Origin: Nitrospirales bacterium
GTDB taxonomy: Bacteria; Nitrospirota; Nitrospiria; Nitrospirales; UBA8639
Direction of reading: 5' to 3'
DNA: 64,000 bases
NCBI GenBank assembly: GCA_021603905.1
Contig: BQIU01000004.1
Coordinates: 1-64,000 of the forward strand
Positions 28,285 through 38,409 of the stretch are shown here, one piece after another (the stretch's first letter is position 1; each line of letters begins with the position of its first letter). The notes below the pieces were generated by a model. The model did not search any database. It was not told the DNA's origin and was given only the letters and a program-made list of their open reading frames with translations. A program made the translations under genes and the position numbers.

Positions 28285-29267
28285 GACTTACTCCTTTCTC
28301 TGATTTTCAAAACCGGAGGCGTTTGGTGATGGGTCGCGTAGAAACGACAATGTGCCTCACTGTTGACCAGAACGTGGGTCGCGAAGTCGATTTAAATCGT
28401 CTTCTCATTACGTCAAAACTTTCCTATATATGTATATAAACGTTTGTATCTATATTACGTTCCAGGCTACTCTTTGATGAAGGCTCATTTCATCCCTAGC
28501 ATTCGCAACATATAATATAAGCTATTACATGAATTTTCACTATTCGCGACTCGTCTATTCCCACGGGCTGTAGGGTCTGTACGGGTTAAAAATCAATCGT
28601 TTTCGGTGTGGTGTCTGGCGCAAGTTTATCTATCTGCACTTTCAAGGCCTTGACCACTCTGACGAGCTCAGGACGGTAATCGACTTTACTTCACTTAGAA
28701 TTCGCACGTTTCAAGCTGACGTTGAGAAATTCAACAGTCTTTGAGGAGTGCGCCATTTCATCGTGGCAGTTGATTGTCCTTTAACATTCTCCTGAAACTT
28801 AAAGTCAAACCTGAAGTATACAAGACTGAAACGATGTGAACGATTCAAAATAAACGTTAAAAGGAAGGTAACACGAAGGCCAAGGGCAAAGGCCAGAAAA
28901 CTCCTGCTTTTCCGCAAGCCAACAGAATGGAGTTATAGGAACGGTATCAGAACGGGAGGGTGTGGGGTGTGTACATAAAACGAGGAGGCTTTGTGATTAG
29001 AGGACGACATTATGAGTCGAGTCTTTCGTATAGCCACATCTCATCGTTTTGGTCAATGAAAGAAGCAGATTTGTAAACCACCCCTCCCCCATTTTTACTC
29101 CTCCAGAAATCCCTTCACCAAACGCTAAAAGACCTTGTTTTTATTCAAGAAAACCATGTTTACACCTTCCTATTTCTTCCGATCAGACACGCTCATAATT
29201 GGCCTTTTCAGACCGTACCGTGGACGTTTGGTGGACCCCTAAAGTTATACTTGAAGAAATTTCGAGT
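28285..29267. other. Gene-poor stretch beside the integrase
   Basis: No convincing gene. AT-rich with no good ribosome sites. On the minus strand near 28588-28690 a fragment reads VDYRPELVRVVKALKVQID before a stop, with a stop upstream, so it is at most the tail of a lost gene. Probably decayed island sequence between the recombinase and the tRNA-Lys fragment. Confidence 0.35.
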
Positions 29268-29318
29268 AGCTGGCTCTTAACCAGCGGGCCGCAGGTTCGA
29301 TCCCTGTACGACCCACCA
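29268..29318 (+). repeat. 3' half of tRNA-Lys (CTT): integration-site (att) scar
   Basis: From the anticodon arm onward this is a perfect tRNA half: GCTGG-CTCTTAA-CCAGC (anticodon CTT), variable loop, T arm GGTTCGATCCC, ACGACCC and ACCA. No D arm or 5' acceptor strand precedes it. Such fragments arise when an island integrates into a tRNA gene, leaving the displaced 3' end at the far side. The intact tRNA-Lys is not in this window. Confidence 0.75.
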
Positions 29319-29369
29319 TACTTTTCGAGCACTTACGAGTGCATCACCTCAGGTTCTTGAGCCAGCTGT

Positions 29370-30251
29370 GGCGTTGTTGCACAATTGGCCCGTGCTGGTG
29401 GGTCCGGTACAATGGCGAATGACACACAACGCCTCGGTGGTCGTCAAGAGCATTTACCGCCTGAGCCTTCGAGCCGCTCAAGGTTTTGTGTCCTCGGTGA
29501 TGAGTCTCATGCGGCTTGACCTGCAGGTTCCAAACTATAGCCCCATTTGTCGGCGACAAGGATCCCTCGCAGCTCCGATCTGTTCATCTCCCACTAACAA
29601 GCGGCCTCGTCACATTGTCATTGATGCCACTGGGCTTCGGGTCTGCGGAGCCGGGGAGTGGCACATCCACAAGCATCGAGGCTGTCGACGATGGAGCTGG
29701 CGCAAACTCCATCTGGGCGTCGACGAACAGACGAACGAGATTGTTGCCGTTGAGGTGACCGCGAACCACGATCATGATAGTCAGGCCCTCCCTCGGCTGT
29801 TGACGCAGATTCCCGGTCAAGAGTGTCAGGTCTCCGGGGATGGGGCCTATGACACGAAGGCCTGCTATGCAGCCATTGGCCAGCCCGGGGCGAAAGCCAC
29901 AATTCCCCCACGGCGAAACGCGAAGCGAATGAGGTGTGTCAACGCCCATGATACGCTTGCCATCCGGGATGCCAATCTTCGTCAGATTCAACAGAAAGGT
30001 CGGTATGCCTGGCGCGTCGCGAATGGGTGTACACGACAGAGCGTGCCAGAGTATGCTGTGTTTCGGTTTAAGTCTATTTTTGCTTCTCGGTTCAGGGCGC
30101 GTCGGTTCGAGAATCAGCGGGTTGAAGGATGAATCAAGTGCGACATCTTAAATCGAATGGCGAGTTTAGGGATGCCGGTGTCAGAGAGAATGCTCTAAGC
30201 CGACACATGAGGGTGGAAAGGCGGTTGGGTTTTGGATTATGCAACAACGCC
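29370..30251 (+). mobile_element. IS5-family insertion sequence remnant
   Basis: Ends GGCGTTGTTGCA at 29370 and its inverted copy at 30240-30251. The length, 882 bp, is shorter than usual for this group (about 1.0-1.05 kb), and the transposase lacks its N-terminus, so there was an internal deletion near the left end. No target duplication was seen. It lies 50 bases after the tRNA-Lys fragment. Confidence 0.8.
29406..30220 (+). pseudogene. IS5-family transposase, broken
   Basis: DDE transposase remnants: YRLSLRAAQGFVSSVMSLM, first Asp in HIVIDATGLRVCG, second Asp in SGDGAYDTKA, and a Glu in SVPEYAVFRFK. The beginning (about 60 residues) is missing. The reading frame breaks after FENQRVEG near 30130: the expected ending DILNRMASLGMPV is found in another frame at about 30140-30180. 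The gene is not functional. Confidence 0.85.
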
Positions 30252-30393
30252 GGCGAAAACAGTTAATTCTGATCACCTGTTTTAAGTGATGAAAGGTAAT
30301 TCAAATTCAACAACTTTGTGTTTCAGTTTGTTAGAGGTTTTTGAACTACCAGAGTAAGCGTTAGTTTGTCGTTGCGATGTAGGGACGAGGTTT

Positions 30394-32553
30394 ATGAGTC
30401 TAACCATTACCCGTCGGGCAGCAAGTTGTCTTTTTCTAGTCGTTGCCACACTTGTTTGCTGCACGACGTCATGGGCTCAATCCCATGAGCAAGCTACTGA
30501 TCATTCGCGGTTCATTACAGATCGAAGTGCCAAGCGTGTCATCGTGTTCATTCATGGGATATTTGGGGATGCCAACAAGGCCTGGCTCAATTCTGACACC
30601 CAGGCCTATTGGCCAGATCTCTTTGACCAAGATCCAGATCTTCGAGAGAAATATGCGGTGTATGTGGTTGATTACGGGAGCCCCTTTGTCAGCCGGGCAT
30701 CCACCATAGAGGAAGTGGCCATCCGCATTCATCAGCAACTAGTTGATCGGCAATTTTTTGAGCGATTCAAAGAGATATATTTTGTCACTCACAGTATGGG
30801 TGGGTTGATTGCTAAGCGAATTCTTGTTGAGCTGAATCGGCCGAGTGAGAACCAGAGACTCCGTCAAGTGCGGACTGTTCTCTTTCTTTCCACACCCGCA
30901 CAGGGAGCAGAACTCGCAGACATCGGGGAGTGGTTGAGCTCGAACCCCCAAGTGGAGGATCTTAAGCCCGCTGATCTCAAGGCGTTTCTCCAGTCGCTCG
31001 AAAATCAGTGGCAAAATCTTCTTCGAGACCGTGATCAAGCCAGACATCTGTTCCCCAGGTCCTACTGTGCCTACGAAACCCAAGCTACGTTTGGCATGAT
31101 GGTGGTCAATCGTATATACGCCACCAGTCAGTGTGACTTGAATCCCATTGCAATTGACCGCAATCACTCGGACATTGTGAAGCCCAAAGACCGGGAGGAT
31201 GATACCTATCGGTGGACCAAAGCAAGGATTCAGGAAGCGGCCAACCTGATTGAGATTGATGTAGAAGCGGCACTCGAAGCCTACAAGCGAAAACGTCAAC
31301 AAGAGTTGGCGATGCTTCGTGATAAAAAACAGGCTGAGTTGTTTGAGAAAGAGACCTGGAAGAAGGCCTACAAAGAAGCCATTCAGACTCTAGGGCAGAA
31401 GCAGGTAGAACCTGACAAGCCGCCTGGGGTAAGCGAGGCAGTTAGGAAATTAGCGGATGGCAACACGGCCGATGCCGCAGAGATTTTCCGGAAAAGCCTG
31501 GCCCGCAAAAAAGCTGAAGGGCACGGCGCTAATCAGGAAGCCGCGGAGGCCGGCCGCCATCTCGGTGCATTAGCATTTCTTCATGATACCCAAACTGCGT
31601 TGGAAGCGTATCGCGAAGCTGTTTCCTTGGATCCCAATCATTGGGGAGGGTGGATTCAGCTTGGCCGATTATTAGTGCGTGTCGGTGATTTAGAGGATGC
31701 CAAGTTAGCATTTGAGAAAGTAATGGAACTTGGGGAAGCACAAAATGATCCGACATTAACGGCTATGAGCAAAATTGGCCTTGGTAACGTACATTTGATA
31801 CGGGGCGACTTTGAGGAGGCCGAGACAATGTTCCAGCAGAGTGTGGCGTTATTTCAGGAACTTGGCGACAAGGAAGGGCTGGCCGCCAACTACGCCAACC
31901 TTGGCAATCTCTATCGTAGTCGCGGGGCACTTGAGCAGGCGGAGGCCATGTATCTGCAGAGTGTGGCGCTGCACCAGGCGTTGGGGTCCAAGGAGGGGCT
32001 GGCCGCCAACTACACCAACCTTGGTAATCTCTATGCAGTCCGCGGGGCGCTTGACCAGGCGAAGGCCATGTATCTGCAAAGTGTGGGGTTATATCAGGAA
32101 CTTGGCCACAAGGAAGGGTTAGCCAGCCAATACACCAACCTCGGCAATCTCTATCAGATCCGCGGGGCGCTTGAGCAGGCGGAGGCCATGTATCTGCAGA
32201 GTGTGGTGCTGAACAAGGCGTTGGGGCATAAGGAGGGGCTGGCCCAAAACTATAGTAACCTCGGTCTTCTCTATCAGACTCGCGGGGAGCTTGAGCAAGC
32301 CAAGGAGATGCATCAACAAAGTTTGACGCTGCACCAGGCACTGGGCATCAAGGTAAGGATGGCCAAAAACTACCAAAACCTCGGCAATGTCTATTACATT
32401 CGTGGGGAACTCGAGCAAGCCGAGACGATGTATCAAGAAAGTTTGGACTTATTTATCAAAGTAGGCGCTACTCGGAGGGTTGAGCACGTTCGGCGTTTAC
32501 TCAGCGATCTCAATAATCTTCAGTTAGAAAATTCCGAGCCTGTCAAAAAGTAA
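30394..32553 (+). CDS. Secreted alpha/beta-hydrolase (lipase-like) fused to TPR repeats
   Basis: 719 residues. A signal peptide (to about SWAQ, residue 29) directs it outside the cytoplasm. Residues 45-290: alpha/beta hydrolase, with FIHGIFGDA as oxyanion strand, nucleophile Ser in VTHSMGGLIAKRI, and a likely catalytic His in NHSDIVKP. It resembles DUF676/SERAC1-type lipases. Then a charged helical linker (about 290-345) and tetratricopeptide repeats to about 700, most of them 40-residue units of the type NYANLGNLYRSRGALEQAEA. TPRs usually mediate protein binding. The gene lies alone in the island; its combination of lipase and TPR looks like an effector or envelope enzyme, but no target is evident. 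Confidence 0.82.
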   Translation: MSLTITRRAASCLFLVVATLVCCTTSWAQSHEQATDHSRFITDRSAKRVIVFIHGIFGDANKAWLNSDTQAYWPDLFDQDPDLREKYAVYVVDYGSPFVSRASTIEEVAIRIHQQLVDRQFFERFKEIYFVTHSMGGLIAKRILVELNRPSENQRLRQVRTVLFLSTPAQGAELADIGEWLSSNPQVEDLKPADLKAFLQSLENQWQNLLRDRDQARHLFPRSYCAYETQATFGMMVVNRIYATSQCDLNPIAIDRNHSDIVKPKDREDDTYRWTKARIQEAANLIEIDVEAALEAYKRKRQQELAMLRDKKQAELFEKETWKKAYKEAIQTLGQKQVEPDKPPGVSEAVRKLADGNTADAAEIFRKSLARKKAEGHGANQEAAEAGRHLGALAFLHDTQTALEAYREAVSLDPNHWGGWIQLGRLLVRVGDLEDAKLAFEKVMELGEAQNDPTLTAMSKIGLGNVHLIRGDFEEAETMFQQSVALFQELGDKEGLAANYANLGNLYRSRGALEQAEAMYLQSVALHQALGSKEGLAANYTNLGNLYAVRGALDQAKAMYLQSVGLYQELGHKEGLASQYTNLGNLYQIRGALEQAEAMYLQSVVLNKALGHKEGLAQNYSNLGLLYQTRGELEQAKEMHQQSLTLHQALGIKVRMAKNYQNLGNVYYIRGELEQAETMYQESLDLFIKVGATRRVEHVRRLLSDLNNLQLENSEPVKK
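31811..32470 (+). repeat. Near-identical 120-bp tandem repeats inside the TPR region
   Basis: The segment AAGGAAGGGCTGGCC and variants recurs at 31871, 31991, 32111, 32231 and 32351, exactly 120 bp apart, each copy encoding one 40-residue TPR unit. Units 1-4 are most similar, which suggests recent duplication. Confidence 0.9.
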
Positions 32554-33063
32554 GCCTCGGCAATTTCCCGCCTGAATGAATGCAAGACGAATTGTGCTCA
32601 TTTTGTGCTCAAACCTACAACAATTCGGCCTATTCAGGCCTACTCTAACCAAACTTCCCATTGGCTAAAACCTTTGCTAGGGTTTCCTATAGTGAGTTGA
32701 GGCAGACTATAGCAATGTAATCTTCTGGCATTCGTAAACCGTAGGTCTCGGATATGCCTAAACTGTTTTTAAGAGGTGAATAATTGTCCTTCTTAATGAA
32801 AAAGACTCAGATTTTTTCCGAGAAAAAAATTGAATGCCCAGCCTGGGAGAGAAGGTTCCTTTATGGAAATGTCAACTTAAATTTCTGTACACCCCATGGA
32901 ACACGCTATGCAGAGCGGGCACATCCCCTTCTTAAGCCCACACCACGTTCTTCCAAATCTGAAAGGCCTGGGTGCGTAACAGGCGGTAGTGTACTGCCCG
33001 CATGAGGTGGCAGCAAAGGGGAAACAGAATTTAGATGAGTCCGTGTAGTGTTGTAAGAAAGCA
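32554..33063. other. Gene-free stretch between lipase-TPR and IS6 remnant
   Basis: About 510 bases without a supportable gene on either strand. Short ORFs lack ribosome sites and do not resemble proteins. No terminator was clear after the lipase-TPR gene. Confidence 0.4.
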
Positions 33064-33651
33064 TTATGCCTGGGTAGAAAATGAAAAGCCGCGCATGTGA
33101 TATTCGCGCTGTCGAGTCGGTGGATGGGAGACTTCAGCGCGGTTATTCGTATAGGGTTTATTGATATGTTTGACGGTTGGCATCACGGTTCGATGCGCCA
33201 CGCCATAACTTTTCAGTTGGTCGGTGATGAGCCAGCGTGGTTCGCGGCTCTGGCCTTTGAGTACCCGGCGAAAGAACCGTACAGTCGCTTCGATATTGCG
33301 GCGACGTTCCACCAAAACATCAAGGGTATCACCGTCTTGATCCACCGCTCGATACCGATACTGGCGTTGTCCATTTACGGTGATAAAGAATTCGTCGATA
33401 TGCCACGTATCGCCTAAGCGGCCTTGGTGATTCTTAAGCTATCTGGCATACGCTGGGGCAAGCTTACGACACCAGTGATGAATCGTTTCATACGTGACAG
33501 TGATATCCCGTTCGGCAAGGAGCTCTTCCACTTCACGAAAGCTCAGGCAGAAGCGATGGTACAGCCAGACGGCATGACTGATAATTTCGGAAGGAAAACG
33601 GTGACGGTGATAGCTTGGTGTTTTTGTTTTCATGCGCCCCAAGCCTGGCAA
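33064..33651 (-). pseudogene. IS6-family transposase, frameshifted and truncated
   Basis: Minus strand. Start piece (33651-33439) has FPSEIISHAVWLYHRFCLS and REVEELLAERDITVTYET, the N-terminus of IS6/IS26-like transposases. The frame then shifts; between 33439 and 33345 another frame reads WHIDEFFITVNGQRQYRYR, and the third piece (33345-33064) MDQDGDTLDVLVERRRN and NRAEVSHPPTRQRE. The final helix is missing after FSFSTQA. Inverted repeats were not located. Inactive. Confidence 0.88.
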
Positions 33652-33891
33652 ATGCGGGTTAACTTGACAATACCATTTTAGATTTTACCTATTAATCTTT
33701 CCCCTTCTATGAAATCTTAAGCAGTTCAGTAAAGTTTCATGATGTTGCCTCCGATAAATACCAAGCAGATAAACAGACATGATGCTATGACCCGCGAGAC
33801 GATCCTCAACCCGCAACTTTGGCCAATTCGGTCTAATAAGGATCGGTAACTTTTCGTCTCATCTCGGTCAAGCTCTACCCGTAGGAGTCAA

Positions 33892-35553
33892 ATGGCAGGG
33901 ATTAGTGATATCTTCAATATTGCACGTTCGGGCATTCGAGCCAACCAGCAGGGCCTCGCCACGACTTCCCAAAATATTTCCAACATCAATACCAAGGGCT
34001 ACTCTCGTCAAGAAGTTGTGGTTGAAACGGCCTCTCCGGCCAATGGGCAGGAAGCCTCCGGCGTTCGAGTCAACGAGATTCGACGGAATGTCGATGTCTT
34101 CTTGGAAGAACAAATTACAAAACTCAATGAAGATGTAGGACGACTTGATGCACGGCATAATTTTTTAGTGCAAGCCGATGGAGTGTTTACTGAAGGTGAG
34201 AATAATGGGATTAGCTATGGTCTGACAGAGTTCTTTAATGCTGTCCGGGATGTCGCGACTAATCCAGAGGGGACGGTGCAACGAACCGTTTTACTAGGAA
34301 AAGGGAACTCCTTGGTTGATGAAGTGAATCGGGCCGCTGTGTCGTTAGATCAAATCCGTCGCGATGCCGATGGGGAAATTGGTCGGCATCTCACGACGAT
34401 TAATAGCCTGGCCACCGAGATTGCCACGCTGAATGACTCCATTTTTCGTACGGAAGCGAGTGGTGGAGCCGCACATGATTTGCGCGATCAACGTCAACTA
34501 CGTGTCAACGAGATGGCAGAGCTTGTGGATGTTTCACCGATAGAAATGCGAGATGGCTTAGCCATCAATGTTGGTGGGCAGTTATTGGTAGGAGGCAATC
34601 AGGCCAGTACGCTTGTTCAAACTCCAGATGCCGATAATCCTCCTCTCAATGACGTGGCGTTTGTGCGGAGTGATGGGACGCAATTGGTAGTGACCTCAAG
34701 GATTAACGATGGAAGGGTGAATGGTCTCTTGACTCTTCGCGATACTGATGTTGTGGGGTTTCAAGATCGTTTGGATCGAACTGTTGCGGTTCTCGTGAAT
34801 GAGTTTAATCAACAACACGAAGCCGGTTATGACTTAAATGGTGCTACTGGGAATAGTTTTTTTACCGCACTCAGTCCTGAGGCTCCGCTAGCGGGTGATA
34901 ACAATTCTGGTGGGGCAGATGGAACCTCCGTTTCGGTTTCGACCGCGAGTTCTCTGACAATGAGTAACTATCAAATTTCATTTACTAATTCCTCTACCTT
35001 CGATGTTCTAGATACGACGAACGGAACGACTGTCTTGAGTGCTCAAGCCTATACATCAGGCAACAACATCGTGTTTGATGGTCTAACTGTGGTGATTACC
35101 AACAATACTGGAGCTCCTGCGGCTAATGATGTGTTCACGGTGAGTGCGCATAAAGGGGCAGCTGCCGATCTTTCTGTCTCATTCACCGATACAGACGATA
35201 TCGCAGCCTCTTCGACCTCAACGGGCGTACCTGGCAATAATGTCAATGCGCTGGCCTTAATAGATATTCATACGACTCGGCAGAGTACTCTTGGAAGCAT
35301 CACGCTCAATGACTATCAAACCATTACTGCTGGGAATGTTGGAAGTACGACAAGAGAAGTGAGTTTATCGCTTATTGCCAAAGAAGCCGAGACGGAACAG
35401 GTGGAAACATTCCGTGAGGGCGTTTCCGGTGTCTCGTTGGATGAAGAACTGACGAATCTTTTGAGGTTTCAGCGTGCCTTTGAAGCTTCGGCACGATTGC
35501 TTACCGTGGCCGATGAATTATTACAGACTATCTTGTCGATAGGTCGTCGGTGA
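33892..35553 (+). CDS. flgK: Flagellar hook-associated protein FlgK, orphan copy
   Basis: 553 residues. FlgK links the hook to the filament (HAP1). N-terminal flagellar rod/hook signature: SDIFNIARSGIRANQQGL and SQNISNINTKGYSRQEV. It continues with TEFFNAVRDVATNPEG and DLRDQRQLRVNEMAELV; the middle is a variable beta-rich part (about 320-430). C-terminus: VSLDEELTNLLRFQRAFEASARLL, the canonical helix. A good TAGGAG site precedes ATG. No other flagellar gene is present within the window; flgK normally precedes flgL. Confidence 0.93.
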   Translation: MAGISDIFNIARSGIRANQQGLATTSQNISNINTKGYSRQEVVVETASPANGQEASGVRVNEIRRNVDVFLEEQITKLNEDVGRLDARHNFLVQADGVFTEGENNGISYGLTEFFNAVRDVATNPEGTVQRTVLLGKGNSLVDEVNRAAVSLDQIRRDADGEIGRHLTTINSLATEIATLNDSIFRTEASGGAAHDLRDQRQLRVNEMAELVDVSPIEMRDGLAINVGGQLLVGGNQASTLVQTPDADNPPLNDVAFVRSDGTQLVVTSRINDGRVNGLLTLRDTDVVGFQDRLDRTVAVLVNEFNQQHEAGYDLNGATGNSFFTALSPEAPLAGDNNSGGADGTSVSVSTASSLTMSNYQISFTNSSTFDVLDTTNGTTVLSAQAYTSGNNIVFDGLTVVITNNTGAPAANDVFTVSAHKGAAADLSVSFTDTDDIAASSTSTGVPGNNVNALALIDIHTTRQSTLGSITLNDYQTITAGNVGSTTREVSLSLIAKEAETEQVETFREGVSGVSLDEELTNLLRFQRAFEASARLLTVADELLQTILSIGRR

Positions 35554-36008
35554 GGGGGCGAATGATAAAGAGACCCTTCACGAATCCTTGGGTCATACCT
35601 TCCAGCAGATGTACCAATTGAACTCTCAGAATTTCGTGGAAATAATGGCCGAGTAAGATATTTCGCTGGCCCATACAAACGATCCTTCGTCGGTTCCCTC
35701 CGTATATTCCCAAATTCGAGACACTGTGGCACAAAACTAACCGAGTGGCTGGCGAGTCCTGGTATCTTGATAAAACGGATTTTAAGACCTACCTCTAAAA
35801 GATCACCAACCCATCAAACAACGTGTGCGAGCCATGCAGACCTTTCAGGTGTTTCGGAGAAAAAGGGGACAGATAAATTTGTGGGGAGCCGTCAGAGAAC
35901 ACCCCCTTTTTGGCGAGGTCAAGAAACTTTCGAATAATTCAACAGTCCCTTCGCAAAAATTGCTGTTTGGAATCAAAGACAAATAGGTAACACCCTTTCA
36001 CAAACAAT
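35554..36008. other. Gene-free stretch after flgK
   Basis: No flgL or other gene was found. Short minus-strand ORFs (35469-35734) read poorly. The motif AAAAAGGGGACAGATAAATTT near 35868-35880 resembles the border motif often seen near degenerate mobile elements, but alone it is not enough for a call. Confidence 0.35.
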
Positions 36009-36042
36009 ATGAGGGGAGCAAGAAACATCTGGCTCCCCTCAT
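36009..36042 (-). terminator. Hairpin after the metalloprotease-like gene
   Basis: A perfect 11-bp stem, ATGAGGGGAGC with GCTCCCCTCAT, about 48 bases past the stop at 36091 on the minus strand. The following sequence is moderately T-rich (ATTGTTTG), so it may be a weak intrinsic terminator. Confidence 0.5.
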
Positions 36043-36090
36043 TATCAGCGCAGGAGCAATGCCCCGAATACATGCTCCTGACATAACAAC

Positions 36091-38409
36091 TTACGATGTG
36101 CGGCTCAACCTATAGATTCCCATCCCTTTTTCTGGGTGAGGGCTCAAATCAATTCCAAGTCTGACCTTGGACACTAAGGTCGACAGCATGGGATATCCGC
36201 ATTCTCGTGCCACAACTTCCGCGGGAAGATTGACACAGGCAATGGAACACAGTGGATCAGGGTCCATTGCGAAATCAATATAGTCAGGTCCCGTTTCCAC
36301 GATGCTAACATTGCTTTCGAGGCGACTGCCCAGCATCTCTATCGCGGCATAACTCGCTTCGAGATCGTCATCAGGCAATGAGGCTGATTTGGCAATTTGG
36401 GCTAGTTCTTGCTCTCCTACATTCAAAATGAGCTGGCTTGTTTGTTCGATCGCCTTTGCTCTATCCCCGGTCTCTACCGCGGAGTTCACACTTGCTAGCC
36501 AATTTTCGATATCGGTCTGAGTGGTTCCCTCCAACATGAGGCGGGCCACAGCGGGTATCGTGACACGATAATAGGTGTTCCCGTTATTATCATGGGTGAC
36601 ATTCCCTGCCGCATCACGACTCTCGACGCAGACATAGTACGTCTTTCCGGCGGTTAACCCTGTTAAGGTAAAGTTGTGACTCGTGGTCGGATAAGGGTCA
36701 TATTTTTGCTTGGCAGGAGGAATGCTGGTCCCATACCTGACACGGGAATCGGAGAGTTCATCGGTTTTCCAACTCACCGATATTTTATTCCGGCCAAACC
36801 CAAGTCGAACGGAAACATTATTAATGTCCGGTGGACAGTTGTCGGGAGTTTTTCGGGTACAGAATTTCTCGACACCTTTTCGATCAACTAGTCCCTCACC
36901 CGTTTCTGCAATCACTTCAAAATAATAGGTGTCATTCGGCGTAAGCCCTGTGAGAACCACGCCATGCGAAGTACCAAATGAACTTTCTTCTACGGTCATA
37001 AACGGTTCGGTGTGGGCTTGGTCTCTTCGGAATGCAGCGGATGTTGTGGCATAGTTGACTCTGCCTTTTGCCTGAAGATTCGTTTTCCATCCTACGATTG
37101 CCCGATTATCATCAATGGAGACCGAGATATCTCGAATAACCGGGAAGGAGGTGAACGAACGGAGTGTTGTATCGACTTTCCCTAAGTAACGCGTGGCCTT
37201 GTAAAACTGCCATGTGAATTCCCGGCGTTTTTCAGCCACCTGCTCGGCAAAGGTCCGAGAGGAGCGAGTGTCTTTAGTCAGGACGACAAACGCTTGCCTC
37301 CAGACTTTTTGGGTATTGGGATAGGCTGGATTGCGTTCGCCCTCAGCCCAGATCACATTTTGAACAGCCATGTTCTTGCGAGTCCCAGTGATGGTCCCGT
37401 TATTGGCGGATGGGGTCTGGATCACGTAGTACGACCCCACTTGCGATTTCGAAATGAGGCCCATCAAATACAAATCAAGTGGACAAAAGTGAAAATAGTC
37501 GTCACCAATGCTATGTGAACTAAATTGATTTCCCCCTAATGGTGTCCAATCAATCCCATCATAGTCCATCGGAGAATGGTCGTTATCAAAGAACCGCCCC
37601 CAATGAAATTTTCCTTGCCCAGTTGGACCGATGAGCAGATCGTATTTGTTTGCCCCCCCTTGCGTATCGCGGTTACGAACAAAAGCTCCCCACATATGTC
37701 CGGTCTCTTGGAGAAGGACGTAGTTGCCAAAGCCACTAATCGAGTGGAAGGCCAGAAGCTTATTGGTATCAAAATCACTTCGTCTATCAAGATTTGAGCC
37801 GGCATAATAATTCAAACCGCTTGTTTTATTGTAAATGCCCGAGTGAAACGAGCCCTGACCTGGCAAGCCCGTCGATGTATCGACGTAAAACGTAATAAAA
37901 TCAAACGCGTCGGGATGATTGTTTAAAAATCGTTTTGTGGCTTTGGCAAAATCAATGTTACTGCCTGTAACAAAGGAGTCATCGATTTCGAGAACCGCCA
38001 CATGATCGAGATCAAAATCAGCTTGTGGCTCTATATGAATTTCGTGCTGGGGGTTTTCTCGATGAATTTTTCCCCAGTCCATCCATCGCTTGTCATAGTC
38101 GTTATAGAAAGGATGCAAACGATGTCCGGGTTCCACAACGTCTGTTGGGATACCTCGGAATTCAGCAGGGGCGAGTTGTTTAGGGTCTAGATCGTGCTCT
38201 ACCTTTTTCTCCTGGACGTAGATGATAAAGCTTGGGTTGTCTTCGTTAATGCGGCCCTCTTGTTCTTTAGGTCCATAGCCCACACCGATCACGCCTTCAA
38301 GTTGCATGAAGGCCGCCTGTGCGTCTTCTAGATGCTCGATACAATGATCATACTTCCTATTGAGTTCGTCTTCACTGCTTTTGTGTAGTCTTGTGTGCTT
38401 TGTCCGCAT
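36091..38409 (-). CDS. Metalloprotease-like protein with two FN3-type domains, damaged zinc motif
   Basis: 772 residues, AAGGAG ribosome site before ATG. Residues about 35-100 match the GVGYG...IPTDVVE domain that often precedes trypsin-like or other peptidases. Residues about 150-400 are metallopeptidase-like; the place of a HExGHxWG zinc motif is occupied by QETGHMWGAF (about residue 235), so the first His is Gln. Then two fibronectin type III-like modules (about 420-520 and 530-625, with VVLTGLTPNDTYYFEV and TLTGLTAGKTYYVCVE). The C-terminal 140 residues are helical and then beta. No signal peptide is visible. The catalytic role is doubtful: a loss-of-function peptidase or a binding protein. 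Not matched with certainty to a named family. Confidence 0.6.
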   Translation of the reverse strand: MRTKHTRLHKSSEDELNRKYDHCIEHLEDAQAAFMQLEGVIGVGYGPKEQEGRINEDNPSFIIYVQEKKVEHDLDPKQLAPAEFRGIPTDVVEPGHRLHPFYNDYDKRWMDWGKIHRENPQHEIHIEPQADFDLDHVAVLEIDDSFVTGSNIDFAKATKRFLNNHPDAFDFITFYVDTSTGLPGQGSFHSGIYNKTSGLNYYAGSNLDRRSDFDTNKLLAFHSISGFGNYVLLQETGHMWGAFVRNRDTQGGANKYDLLIGPTGQGKFHWGRFFDNDHSPMDYDGIDWTPLGGNQFSSHSIGDDYFHFCPLDLYLMGLISKSQVGSYYVIQTPSANNGTITGTRKNMAVQNVIWAEGERNPAYPNTQKVWRQAFVVLTKDTRSSRTFAEQVAEKRREFTWQFYKATRYLGKVDTTLRSFTSFPVIRDISVSIDDNRAIVGWKTNLQAKGRVNYATTSAAFRRDQAHTEPFMTVEESSFGTSHGVVLTGLTPNDTYYFEVIAETGEGLVDRKGVEKFCTRKTPDNCPPDINNVSVRLGFGRNKISVSWKTDELSDSRVRYGTSIPPAKQKYDPYPTTSHNFTLTGLTAGKTYYVCVESRDAAGNVTHDNNGNTYYRVTIPAVARLMLEGTTQTDIENWLASVNSAVETGDRAKAIEQTSQLILNVGEQELAQIAKSASLPDDDLEASYAAIEMLGSRLESNVSIVETGPDYIDFAMDPDPLCSIACVNLPAEVVARECGYPMLSTLVSKVRLGIDLSPHPEKGMGIYRLSRTS

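Noticed and set aside
29584-29991. Minus-strand ORF inside the IS5 remnant
   Set aside because: Shadow of the transposase core.
31763-32341. Repetitive antisense ORF across the TPR region
   Set aside because: Produced by the 120-bp repeats (a multiple of three keeps frames open); not a gene.
31811-32470. CRISPR-like repeat array
   Set aside because: The 120-bp units are contiguous coding TPR repeats without spacers. No CRISPR array or cas gene was seen in the window.
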